NCBI RefSeq assembly: GCF_000576635.1
Contig: NZ_AVFL01000004.1
Location: 1 to 64,000, forward strand
DNA from: Skermanella stibiiresistens SB22
GTDB lineage: Bacteria > Pseudomonadota > Alphaproteobacteria > Azospirillales > Azospirillaceae
Length of the DNA stretch: 64,000 nucleotides
Reading direction: 5' to 3'
A model generated the notes under the pieces. The model was not told the origin of the DNA, did no database searches, and saw only the letters and a program-made list of their open reading frames with translations. The position numbers were made by a program, and so were the translations under genes. Positions 41,620 to 49,820 of the stretch are shown in pieces. Each line of letters starts with the position of its first letter. Positions within the stretch are counted from its first letter, which is position 1.

Positions 41620-42957
41620 TCAGTTCGCCGGCGCCGGCGTGGGAGACGGCGTTGGCGGCGGCCGCAGGAAGCCGCCGCGGCTGACCCGTGCCGGAGCGGG
41701 GGCCTGTGCCTGGGCGGCTTGGCGCTCGGCTTGCAGCAGCATCGCCTTGACGGTCGAGACGATCACGACCTGCACGAAGAACACCGAATAATACGCCATG
41801 GACAACCCGGCGCCCGCGACGAGATAGCTGATGAAGCTGACCTGCATCATCCGGCCCAACTCGACCGCCCAGCCGTATTCCGCCCGCTTCTTGCCGAGGA
41901 TGATGATCTTGCGGCTGTTGATCCAGCCGGCGAGACCGATCATCAGGAAGATGCCAAGCCCGATGAAGCCCTGGTCGCCCAGCACCTGGAAATAGATGCT
42001 GTGCGCCGCGCGGGGCGGCCGGCCCGGAACGTAGCGTTGGAACACGAACACGTTCTCGGTCGACGCCACGCCGCCGCCGATCAACGGACGGTCGAGCGCC
42101 ACCCGCGTGGCGTAGTTCCAGGCGTCGAAACGGCCCCGGACCGACTCGTCCCTCTGGAAATCCTCGATCGAGGTGATCCGCTCCTTCCATTCCTGCGGCA
42201 TGAAGGTCATGGCCGGGATGAAGAGCCCGATTATCATGACCGCCGTCAGCAGTTTGCCCGACGAGCGCAGCCAGAACACGAAGGCGGTGACCGCCAGCGC
42301 CATGAAGCCGCCGCGCGAATAGCTGCCGATCACCGAGACGACGGTCAGGGCCATCGCCAGGACCAAGCCGATCTTGATCATGCGGTTGGCCGTGGTCAGC
42401 CGCAGGTAGTTCAGCAGCGGGATCACCATGCAGCAGGCGAGCGCCAAGTGGTTGCGATCCTCGATCACCGACTCCGGCGGCCCCAGCACGGTGTAGGCTC
42501 CCCCGTTGACGAGGGTGAAGCCACCGCCCTTGACCCCGAAATAGCCGATCGACAGCGCGATCATCCAGATCAGCGCCTGGATGCGGACCTGGGTCCGCAT
42601 GATCGCCATCACCGCCAGCGCGAAGATCAGGTTCTTGATGTGGAGGTTCCAGTAGAACCACGAATTGGTCGGCGCCAGCGAGGTCAGGGTCGTCACCGTC
42701 AGCCAACCCATGAAGATCAGGATCAGCCCGGTGGTGCCGTTCATCGGCAGGTATTTCCGCTCACGCGACACCATCCAGGCGATGAAGGTGATCGCGACGA
42801 TGACCATGTTCAACGGCAGGGTGTAGGTGAAGTCCCAGGTCAGGCGGTGGGGGCTCATGATCGCGATCCAACCCCAGGTGAGCACGCCGACGGAAGGTAC
42901 GGTCAGCGACACCACGCAAAGGATCACGAAGCACATGAACAGAATGAGGGAGCGCAT
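41620..42957 (-). CDS. Exosortase A-associated O-antigen ligase/polymerase-like protein
   Basis: 445-aa inner-membrane protein matching the putative O-glycosylation ligase family of exosortase A systems (TIGR03097). The N-terminus contains VGVLTWGWIAIMSPHRLTWD, its hallmark. The large periplasmic loop of the Wzy_C domain has SVIEDRNHLALACCMVIPL, SYSRGGFMALAVTAFVFWL and RPLIGGGVASTENVFVFQ, with a His in PRAAHSIYFQVLGDQGFIG. It either polymerises repeat units or moves glycan to protein. The C-terminal tail is Pro/Ala-rich. It is first in a three-gene operon. Confidence 0.92.
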   Translation of the reverse strand: MRSLILFMCFVILCVVSLTVPSVGVLTWGWIAIMSPHRLTWDFTYTLPLNMVIVAITFIAWMVSRERKYLPMNGTTGLILIFMGWLTVTTLTSLAPTNSWFYWNLHIKNLIFALAVMAIMRTQVRIQALIWMIALSIGYFGVKGGGFTLVNGGAYTVLGPPESVIEDRNHLALACCMVIPLLNYLRLTTANRMIKIGLVLAMALTVVSVIGSYSRGGFMALAVTAFVFWLRSSGKLLTAVMIIGLFIPAMTFMPQEWKERITSIEDFQRDESVRGRFDAWNYATRVALDRPLIGGGVASTENVFVFQRYVPGRPPRAAHSIYFQVLGDQGFIGLGIFLMIGLAGWINSRKIIILGKKRAEYGWAVELGRMMQVSFISYLVAGAGLSMAYYSVFFVQVVIVSTVKAMLLQAERQAAQAQAPAPARVSRGGFLRPPPTPSPTPAPAN

Positions 42958-43355
42958 TCAGTTCCCGTCCACCACAAATTCCAATATGACTACAATTAAG
43001 CGAAAAGACCCGCATCCAGCCTGATCAATCCAGGGAGCGGCCCGGGTGGCGGCGTCATTTACGGTGCCGGACCACGGGAGGGTCAATTTGAACTTGGAAG
43101 TAAGCCCATTTCGCCCTATTGGCCCCATTTGACTTTTTGCATGGCAACGTCACGGGTGTGTTTGATGCCGCATGGCGATAAATCCGGGCGACCCACGGCA
43201 TCCTTCCAGGCCCGCCGTTCGTTTGTCCCGTGGAGCCGCCTGAAGGATCGGGCCCGAAAGGAACGAGGTTGACTGGGTTTGCTTCTTCGACGATTGATCA
43301 GCCCCTGGTTTCGGCATCCCGGCGTGACGGCGGCGACCGGAGCGGCGGAGATCCC
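42958..43355. other. Divergent promoter region, no gene
   Basis: 398 bp between the ligase (minus) and the GT4 gene (plus). It contains two CCCATTT copies about 19 bp apart near 43105-43130. Open frames here are shadows. No convincing sigma-54 or EcfG element was found; one GG-N10-GC at about 43154 lacks the rest of the consensus. Confidence 0.5.
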
Positions 43356-44723
43356 ATGAAGGTCCTGATCCTGTCCTGGTACTTCCCGCCGTCCAACACG
43401 ATCGGCGCGATCCGTGTCGGCAAGCTGGCCAAATACCTGATGCGCCACGACATCGACGTGCGGGTCGTCACCGCGCGCGAGCCCGACCTCGCCAAGACGC
43501 TGCCGTTGGAAATCCCGCCGGAGCGCGTGACATATACCCGCGCGGTCGACGTCAACCGGCCGATCGACGTGATCGGCAACCTGCGAAACCGGCTGCTCCG
43601 CCGCACCCCGACGCCCGGTTCCGGCGCGGGGGTGGGTGCCGGAGGTGGCGGCGGAGCGGGTGCCGGCCGGGCGTCGCTGGTGGGCCGCGTGCTTTCGACC
43701 GTCAGCGACTTCTACCTCAATCTGTCGAATCTACCGGATCGCTATGTCGGCTGGCTGCCCTGGGCCGTCCTGGGAGCCAAGCGCGTCTGCCGCGACTGGA
43801 AGCCCGACCTGATCTACGTGACCGGACCGCCCTTCACCGCGTTCCTGGCCGGCCATCACCTCAGCGGCGCGCTCGGCGTGCCCTGGATCGCCGAGTTCCG
43901 CGACCGCTGGGCGGACGATCCCTATTTCGAGGCGCCGGACTGGCGGATGGCCTTGCTCGACCGCATGGAGCGCCGGGTCGCCGGCACCGCCAGCGGCATC
44001 GTGACCGTGTCGGAGCCCTGGACCACCTTCTACCGCGCCAAATACGGCAAGCCGGTCGCGACCATCTACAACGGCTACGACCCACAGGATTTCCCACTGC
44101 CGACCAGGGAGCATCCGGCCTCCGCCGACCTGACCATCACCTATGCCGGCGTGCTCTATTCCGGGCGGCGCGACCCCTCGGCGCTGTTCCAGGCGCTGGC
44201 CCTGCTGGGGGATGAGCGTTCGCGGGTCAGGATCGATTTCTACGGCAGCGATCCCGGCTTGGTGTTTCCCCCGGCCGAGCGGGCCGGCGTGGCCGACCGG
44301 GTGACCGTCCACCCCGCCGTTCCGTACAAGCGGTCACTGGAGATCCAGCGCCAATCCGACGTGCTGCTGCTGCTGCAATGGAACAACCCGCGCGAGCAGG
44401 GCAACGTCCCGGCCAAGCTGTTCGAGTATTTCGGGGTGCTGCGCCCGATCCTGGGCATTGGCCTGGAGGACGGCGTGCCCGCCCGCCTAATCCGGGAGCG
44501 CGACGCCGGCTTCTTCTCCAACGACCCGCACGCCATCGCCGACCAGATCCGCCGCTGGCTAGCCGCCAAGGACGCCAATGGCGGCCGCTTGGAAGGTCTG
44601 CCGCCGACGGCGCGCGAGGGGTTGTCACGGGACATCCAGTTCGAGCGCTTGCTGGATTTCTGTGTCAAGGTCCTGCAACCCGCGACCCCTGATTGCGCCA
44701 CCCAGACGCCGCGCGATGCTTGA
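43356..44723 (+). CDS. GT4-like glycosyltransferase
   Basis: 455 aa, GT-B fold. The start VLILSWYFPPSNTIGAIRVG and the block PWIAEFRDRWADDPYFEAPD are typical of WcaI-like GT4 enzymes of polysaccharide loci. The donor half has ITYAGVLYSGRRDPSALFQA and VPAKLFEYFGVLRPILGIG. A Gly/Ala-only insert (about 15 residues, near residue 95) separates two parts of the acceptor domain. The start is the ATG at 43356 with GGCGGAG upstream. It stands alone, divergent from the ligase operon. Confidence 0.88.
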   Translation: MKVLILSWYFPPSNTIGAIRVGKLAKYLMRHDIDVRVVTAREPDLAKTLPLEIPPERVTYTRAVDVNRPIDVIGNLRNRLLRRTPTPGSGAGVGAGGGGGAGAGRASLVGRVLSTVSDFYLNLSNLPDRYVGWLPWAVLGAKRVCRDWKPDLIYVTGPPFTAFLAGHHLSGALGVPWIAEFRDRWADDPYFEAPDWRMALLDRMERRVAGTASGIVTVSEPWTTFYRAKYGKPVATIYNGYDPQDFPLPTREHPASADLTITYAGVLYSGRRDPSALFQALALLGDERSRVRIDFYGSDPGLVFPPAERAGVADRVTVHPAVPYKRSLEIQRQSDVLLLLQWNNPREQGNVPAKLFEYFGVLRPILGIGLEDGVPARLIRERDAGFFSNDPHAIADQIRRWLAAKDANGGRLEGLPPTAREGLSRDIQFERLLDFCVKVLQPATPDCATQTPRDA

Positions 44724-44750
44724 GAGTTTCAGGTTCCATCCGCCGAACCG

Positions 44751-44771
44751 CGGCTGTGGCAACCATAGCCG
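44751..44771. terminator. Hairpin between convergent genes
   Basis: CGGCTGTGG-caa-CCATAGCCG, nine-base arms with one mismatch. It lies in the 87-bp gap between the convergent GT4 and alpha/alpha-toroid genes. No T run is seen. Confidence 0.45.
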
Positions 44772-44810
44772 ACCTACATTCGCGCACCCGAACGGATGAG
44801 CGGTCATGGG

Positions 44811-46025
44811 TCAAGTCCGCCCCATCACCTCCCGCTCCAACTGGCTCGCGTCGATGAAGAACTTCGCGGCCCAGTTCAGGTACTCGAAGGTGCCGTAGTC
44901 GCCGTCCACCGGGAACGAGCCCTTGACGCCGCCGCGGGTTTCGGGCGGGCCGGCGGGATCGACCGTCCGGCGGACATGGGAATTGACCCTCAGCGCCGCG
45001 TCCTTGTAGTCGGCGCGGCCGGTATCCTGGTACAGCATCAGCCAGCAATGGGCGACCTGGACGGCGCCGGTCAGGCAGACCCAATCGACCGCCGGTTTCC
45101 ACTCCGCCGTCAGCCGTCCGGGCAACGCCCCGTCGGAGCCGACGCAGCCGAGCAACCCATCGGCCAGCCGGACTCCGGCCGAGCGGAACTCCCCCTGTTC
45201 GGGCGCGAAGCGGGACGCCTCCAGGATGCCGCGCAGGGCGTAGCCCAGGGTGTGGGTCAAGGGCCGCGACGGCTCCTCCAGGCAGCAGTCGGCCATCCAG
45301 CCGTTGGGCCGCTGGCGGGAGATCGCCCAGCGCACCTGGCGTAGGGCCGCTTCGCCCCAGCCGCGCGCCGGATCCAGCCTGGCCGCCTCCAGCAGGCCCC
45401 ACGCCACGTGGGTCTCGTAGCTCTTGTCGTCCGCCTTGGCGAAGGGCGTGGGGAAGCGCCGCCAGCAGCCGTCCTCGTCCAGCGAGGACGCCAGCCAGTC
45501 CGCCGCCTTCGTCATGGCCGGACGGTAGGCGTCGCCGAATTCCGCCACCCCGGCCGCCAGCCCGATCAGGATCTGTCCGGTGTTGAAGGTCACCGGCACG
45601 CGCGGAGTCTGGCCGATCACGCCACCCTGGAATCCTCCCTCCGAAAACTGGATCGACACCAGCCAGTCCAGCATCCGCCGGGCCCGCTGGCGCAGGTCGT
45701 CGTCGCCGCGAAGCCGCGCCTGGGCGATCAGCGTCGGCACGATGTAGCCGGTCGTCTCCGGATACGAGGCGGCCCATCCCTCCAGCAGGCTGAAGTGCCG
45801 GGCGACGCCGCCATCGCGCGACGCGGACTTGTCCTGGGCTTCGCGCAACCAGTCCAGGGAGGCCGTGATCGCCGTCTCGATGCCGGGATCGATCAGGCGA
45901 ACGCCGGAGCGGTCGCGCCTTACGGCGGCCTTGGCGGCTTCGGGCAGCCGCTGGAAATCGACCGCCCGCTTAAGCGGACGCAGCCCGTCTTTGATTATCT
46001 TGGGCAGAAATTCTTGAACCGGCAC
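44811..46025 (-). CDS. Alpha/alpha-toroid protein of exopolysaccharide locus
   Basis: 404 aa, no firm family. Repeated helix-pair segments with conserved GW/GF turns (LEGWAASYPETTGYIVPTLI, FSEGGFQGG, DEDGCWRRF, KSYETHVAWGLLEAARLD, ADYKDAALRVNSHVRRTV) suggest a six- or seven-fold alpha/alpha barrel. Such barrels occur in polysaccharide lyases, glycosidases and prenyltransferase/squalene-cyclase-like proteins. There is no signal peptide. The start is a GTG at 46025 with AGGAAG 8 bp before it, inside the 3' end of the AAC(3)-like gene (56-bp overlap), so the two are coupled. Trimming or epimerising the glycan is only a guess. Confidence 0.7.
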   Translation of the reverse strand: MPVQEFLPKIIKDGLRPLKRAVDFQRLPEAAKAAVRRDRSGVRLIDPGIETAITASLDWLREAQDKSASRDGGVARHFSLLEGWAASYPETTGYIVPTLIAQARLRGDDDLRQRARRMLDWLVSIQFSEGGFQGGVIGQTPRVPVTFNTGQILIGLAAGVAEFGDAYRPAMTKAADWLASSLDEDGCWRRFPTPFAKADDKSYETHVAWGLLEAARLDPARGWGEAALRQVRWAISRQRPNGWMADCCLEEPSRPLTHTLGYALRGILEASRFAPEQGEFRSAGVRLADGLLGCVGSDGALPGRLTAEWKPAVDWVCLTGAVQVAHCWLMLYQDTGRADYKDAALRVNSHVRRTVDPAGPPETRGGVKGSFPVDGDYGTFEYLNWAAKFFIDASQLEREVMGRT

Positions 46026-47094
46026 CGAAAACTTCCTTTTCCTCGTCAGGCACCGTGCCCTCGTTCGGGTCGCGGTAGATCGTCACGCCCTGGACCATCA
46101 GGCATTCCAGGCAAGTGAACATGTCGGCGGCCCGGATCACCCAGGCCTCGCCGTCGCCCAGCTTGATCCAGCGCAGGCCACCGTCGCGTTCCAGGTAGCG
46201 GGTGATGTGCCCGCGCACACCGGCCCCCGTCGGTTTGTCGATCCGGTCGGCGGAGACCACCGAGGAATGGGCCATCACCGCGACCTTGACCGTCTCGCCG
46301 TCCCAGCCGGTCACCTCGCGCACGATCGGGCTGTCCGGCGTGTAGACCGGGAACGGGAAGCTGTCGCCGCGCAGGTCCTCGAGCACATGGTAGAAGGTGA
46401 CGGGACCCAGGTCGGTTCCCAGTCCCATCAGCCAGCCATCGGCCTCCAGCACCCGCCCCAGCGGCGAATCGGCGTCGAACGCGAAGGGCGAATGATGATG
46501 GTCCGCCACCAGCCAGTCGGCGCGCGGACCCAGCGCCACCACCGAATGGGTCGGGTGGATGCTGCGGCGCGCGCGCGGGTCTTGGCGCAGGGTCTCGGCG
46601 ATCTTCCCCATGCCGGTCGGCGTCATCCGCGCGTCGAACCGGGGACCGGACCTCAGCGTCTCGTACATGGACCCGGTCATGGTGAAGGCGGGCATCGCCA
46701 GCGTGCCGCCGCGCGCCACGACGGCGCTTTCGAGCGCCGCCAGCACGGTGGCCGCACCTCCCTCCACGAAGCCCAGCTTGGACAGCGAACTGTGGACGAA
46801 GACGACCGCGCCGTCCGGCAGGCCCGCCGCCGCCAAGTCTCCTTCCAACTCCGCTAGCCTGATCGGACGCCGGCCCTCGCCATGCCGCCGCTCCGACCGT
46901 TTGGCGAGCGACGATTCGATCAACGCCGCACCACTGGACGTGATCACGGCGTTGACCGCCCGTTTGACGCCACGGGGCAACAGCCGGCTCGCCGCCCGCA
47001 GCAGGGGAGCCGGGACCGTGGCCTCGATCATCCGATGGACGCGCTTGCGGTCTTCCGGTGGTGTCGCGGCGCTTTCGCCAGGGTTCGCGACCAT
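45970..47094 (-). CDS. AAC(3)-family N-acetyltransferase-like protein
   Basis: 374 aa of the aminoglycoside 3-N-acetyltransferase fold (acetyl-CoA dependent). Seen: VVFVHSSLSKLGFVEGGAAT, GTLAMPAFTMTGS, RRSIHPTHSVVALGPRADWL and GWLMGLGTDLGPVTFYHVLE. Family members in polysaccharide loci probably acetylate amino sugars of the polymer rather than antibiotics; resistance should not be inferred. An extra N-terminal segment of about 75 residues precedes the domain. It is first in a two-gene unit with the toroid protein. Confidence 0.8.
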   Translation of the reverse strand: MVANPGESAATPPEDRKRVHRMIEATVPAPLLRAASRLLPRGVKRAVNAVITSSGAALIESSLAKRSERRHGEGRRPIRLAELEGDLAAAGLPDGAVVFVHSSLSKLGFVEGGAATVLAALESAVVARGGTLAMPAFTMTGSMYETLRSGPRFDARMTPTGMGKIAETLRQDPRARRSIHPTHSVVALGPRADWLVADHHHSPFAFDADSPLGRVLEADGWLMGLGTDLGPVTFYHVLEDLRGDSFPFPVYTPDSPIVREVTGWDGETVKVAVMAHSSVVSADRIDKPTGAGVRGHITRYLERDGGLRWIKLGDGEAWVIRAADMFTCLECLMVQGVTIYRDPNEGTVPDEEKEVFGAGSRISAQDNQRRAASA

Positions 47095-47476
47095 CCAGCT
47101 TCCTTCCCAACTTTCTCGAGTGTCGATATCGGTTGGCGAGCCCGCGTCCGATCAACGGCAAGCCAACCATCCGCATAAACAAAATGACAAATACAAACAT
47201 TCCAAAGCCGCTTCGGGGAGGTTGGGGGAACCGTAATCGACCATCAATGACGCCAATGGTGAGGTTGATACTTCATATGGATTGTTGCATGTCAGGCACT
47301 GGATTCGGGAAAACTCCGAATGCGGCCAGCAACGCTTTCAATCCGTTACCGTTTGGCCGCATCAGTGCCTAACTCCCCCTCGCGACATTGGGGGCGAAAT
47401 CGGGTCGAAACGGCTCGGATACCTCGTAAGGACAGCGGAAAAGCCGCTGTCGCGTCATGCAACTCCATGGGTTCTC
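47095..47476. other. Divergent intergenic region
   Basis: 382 bp between the AAC(3)-like gene (minus) and the coiled-coil membrane protein (plus). An A-rich patch lies at about 47175-47210. No promoter of recognised class, repeat or RNA was found. Confidence 0.45.
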
Positions 47477-48091
47477 ATGGTTAGATCGGTTTCCACGATG
47501 AGTTGGCCGGAGGTCCCGAGGGCCGAAGCCGAAACCACAGAGGAGCGGGAGGTGTCACATACCGTCCGGGACACGACCTCGGAGGACAGATCGCTTGAGG
47601 AGATGGCGTCCGACTTGCGGACCCTGTCGGGCCAAATCATGACGACGCGCGTTATGGGCCTGGACCCGGCGCGGGCGAACGGCGACGGCGCTGACGCGGC
47701 GATGCCGCCGGCGATCCGGCTGGTCGGTGAGATGCTGTCCACCGAACTGGCGGCGCGGCTCGAACGCGCCCATGAACAGGCCGGTGCCCGTCAGCGCGAG
47801 GAGTTGGCGTCGCTCTTGCTCAACCACACGCAGGGCATGCGGGCGACCTCCGATCGGGTGGACCGTTTGATGCGCCGGCTTGAGGCCGACCGGGAGCGCG
47901 ACGACCAGTTCGGCCACGCGCTGCTCGACCGGCTCGACGCCATCGTGGCGCGGCAGGAGGAACTGGACACACTGATCCGCGAACGGCGCCGGTCGCTGGT
48001 GCCGGACTGGGTCGCCGGGCTTCTGGCGCTGGCCGCGATCGGCATCAGCATCGGATCGGCGGTGGCCCTGCATTTTGGACTGCAACCCTGA
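47477..48091 (+). CDS. Hypothetical coiled-coil protein with C-terminal membrane anchor
   Basis: 204 aa, no family recognised. About 150 residues are charged and helical (LAARLERAHEQAGARQREEL and DRVDRLMRRLEADRERDDQF), consistent with a coiled coil. One terminal membrane helix follows (VAGLLALAAIGISIGSAVAL) with only a few residues after it, so it would be tail-anchored facing the cytoplasm. The start is uncertain: ATG at 47477 or 47498, neither with a good ribosome site. It precedes the second deacetylase gene by 110 bp on the same strand. Confidence 0.6.
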   Translation: MVRSVSTMSWPEVPRAEAETTEEREVSHTVRDTTSEDRSLEEMASDLRTLSGQIMTTRVMGLDPARANGDGADAAMPPAIRLVGEMLSTELAARLERAHEQAGARQREELASLLLNHTQGMRATSDRVDRLMRRLEADRERDDQFGHALLDRLDAIVARQEELDTLIRERRRSLVPDWVAGLLALAAIGISIGSAVALHFGLQP

Positions 48092-48201
48092 TCAATCCAC
48101 TCAACCACTCCCTCTCCGGCGCCAGCCAACCGGACCAAACCCCAGCCGGAACGATTCAGGCCGGAACGATTCAGGCGCGCAACTCGGACGAACGCGGAAA
48201 C

Positions 48202-49302
48202 ATGCGGGCGGAAAAACAAAAAGTCCTGTTCGAGGACGACTGGAACCCAATCAAGGCACCGCCCGATCTCCCTCCCGTGCTGGTGGTCGTCGTGGACGCG
48301 GAGGAGGAGTTCGACTGGTCGGCGCCATTCTCGCGCGACCAGCGCAGCGTGCGGTCGATGGCGGCCCAAGGGCCGATGCACCGCATCTTCGAGAAGTACG
48401 GCATCACGCCCACATATGTCGTGGATTACCCGGTGGCGAGCCAGCGCGACGGGCTGGAACCGTTGCGCGACCTGCTGAAGGACGGGGCTTGCCTGATCGG
48501 GACCCAGCTTCATCCCTGGGTCAACCCACCGTTCGACGAGGAGATCTCCGAACGCAACTCGTTCCCCGGCAACCTGCCGCCGGACCTGGAGCGCGCCAAG
48601 CTGGAGGTGCTGACTCGGACGATCGAGGACGGCCTGGGATTGACTCCCCGGATCTACAAGGCCGGCCGCTACGGGCTGGGGCCGCGGACCTTCCGGACGC
48701 TGGCCGAACTGGGCTATCAGGTTGATCTCAGCGCCGTTCCCGGAGCCGACCTCCGCGCCCATCATGGCCCCGATTTCCGGCGCGTTCCCTCGCAGCCGCA
48801 CTGGATCGGCACGCCCGGCCGGTTGCTGGAACTGCCGCTGACACGGGGCTATGTCGGCTTGCTGTCGGACCAGGGGCCGCGGCTGGAGAGCGCGCTCGAA
48901 TCTCCCCTGGCCCAGACTTGCCGCATTCCCGGCGTGCTGTCGCGCCTGGGGTTGATCGACCGCATCATCCTGACGCCCGAAGGCGTCCCTCCGGCGCAGC
49001 ACATGGCGCTGGTCCGCGCGATGATTCGACGGGGGCAGCGGATCTTCATGCTGTCGTACCACAGCCCCTCGATGGTACCGGGCAACACGCCCTATGTCCG
49101 GACCAAACGCGACCTCAAGGTCTTCATGAACCGGGTCGAGAGCTTCTGCGACCGTTTCTTCGGCGAGTTGGGCGGAGTCACCAGCGACCCCCTGTCGGTG
49201 CGCGAGATGCTGAAGCGCCACGCCGGCCTCACCCGGGACGAGCAAGGAGCCCGGGTTCCCGTAGCACATCCGCCCGCCCGGCAATGCTCGCCCAGCGGCT
49301 GA
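48202..49302 (+). CDS. Polysaccharide deacetylase-like protein (WalW type)
   Basis: 366 aa. A NodB-like fold is suggested by VLVVVVDAEEEFDWSAPFSR (motif 1, with Asp-Ala-Glu-Glu), CLIGTQLHPWVNPPF (His of motif 2), RIYKAGRYGLGPRTFRTL (motif 3) and MLSYHSPSMVPG (late His). The motifs differ from the NodB consensus, as in WalW-like proteins of exopolysaccharide loci. The substrate is probably the same polymer as the XrtA locus. The start is the ATG at 48202 with GCGGAAA just before. Confidence 0.75.
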   Translation: MRAEKQKVLFEDDWNPIKAPPDLPPVLVVVVDAEEEFDWSAPFSRDQRSVRSMAAQGPMHRIFEKYGITPTYVVDYPVASQRDGLEPLRDLLKDGACLIGTQLHPWVNPPFDEEISERNSFPGNLPPDLERAKLEVLTRTIEDGLGLTPRIYKAGRYGLGPRTFRTLAELGYQVDLSAVPGADLRAHHGPDFRRVPSQPHWIGTPGRLLELPLTRGYVGLLSDQGPRLESALESPLAQTCRIPGVLSRLGLIDRIILTPEGVPPAQHMALVRAMIRRGQRIFMLSYHSPSMVPGNTPYVRTKRDLKVFMNRVESFCDRFFGELGGVTSDPLSVREMLKRHAGLTRDEQGARVPVAHPPARQCSPSG

Positions 49303-49409
49303 GACGGAGCTTCGAAACCACTCCCACCTTTCGCCAGTGGACGCCCGAGCGGGGTTGGGCCATGGTGATCCGAACCAGCGACACGCACCGCATCCAGGGC
49401 TTATCCACC

Positions 49410-49751
49410 ATGCGTCCTCTCATCACCGCCGCCTGCCTCCTGACAATCACCTTGGCCGCCGGCGGCTGCGCGATCTTCCCCCAGACGACGTCCGAGGAGG
49501 CTTGCGCCGAACTGCCGTCCTCCGTCTGGCCCTGGCAGCCGATCCAGAACGCCCGCATCGACCACCTGCCGGACGCCGGCTCCCCCGGCCTGTTCCCGAC
49601 CCGCATCATCCAGGTCTCCGGCACGATCGAGCAATCCGCCCAGTTCCGCGAACCAGTCCAAGCCAAGTTCGAATGCGTCTTCCGCGGCAACGAACTGAAG
49701 AGCTTCGCCTGGATCGAACCCGCCCAGTTCGTGACGCCCTACACGGACTGA
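49410..49751 (+). CDS. Small hypothetical lipoprotein
   Basis: 113 aa. The signal MRPLITAACLLTITLAAGGC ends in the lipobox LAAGGC, so it is envelope-anchored. The mature part has two further cysteines (EEACAEL, KFECVFRG) that could form a disulfide. No family is recognised. It lies 107 bp after the deacetylase-like gene on the same strand. The start is the ATG at 49410; one at 49362 would add a hydrophilic leader. Confidence 0.65.
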   Translation: MRPLITAACLLTITLAAGGCAIFPQTTSEEACAELPSSVWPWQPIQNARIDHLPDAGSPGLFPTRIIQVSGTIEQSAQFREPVQAKFECVFRGNELKSFAWIEPAQFVTPYTD

Positions 49752-49820
49752 TCGCCCTTTCCCCAGGACTCACAGACCGAGGGGGTGCCTCCGAGTTCCC
49801 CCCGCAGGATGGCCATTCCC

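Noticed and set aside
43154-43168. GG-N10-GC before the GT4 gene.
   Set aside because: Neither the TGGCAC nor the TTGC context is present.
45970-47094. Aminoglycoside-resistance gene.
   Set aside because: The fold matches AAC(3), but the gene lies in an exopolysaccharide locus where such proteins occur commonly; sequence alone gives no support for resistance.
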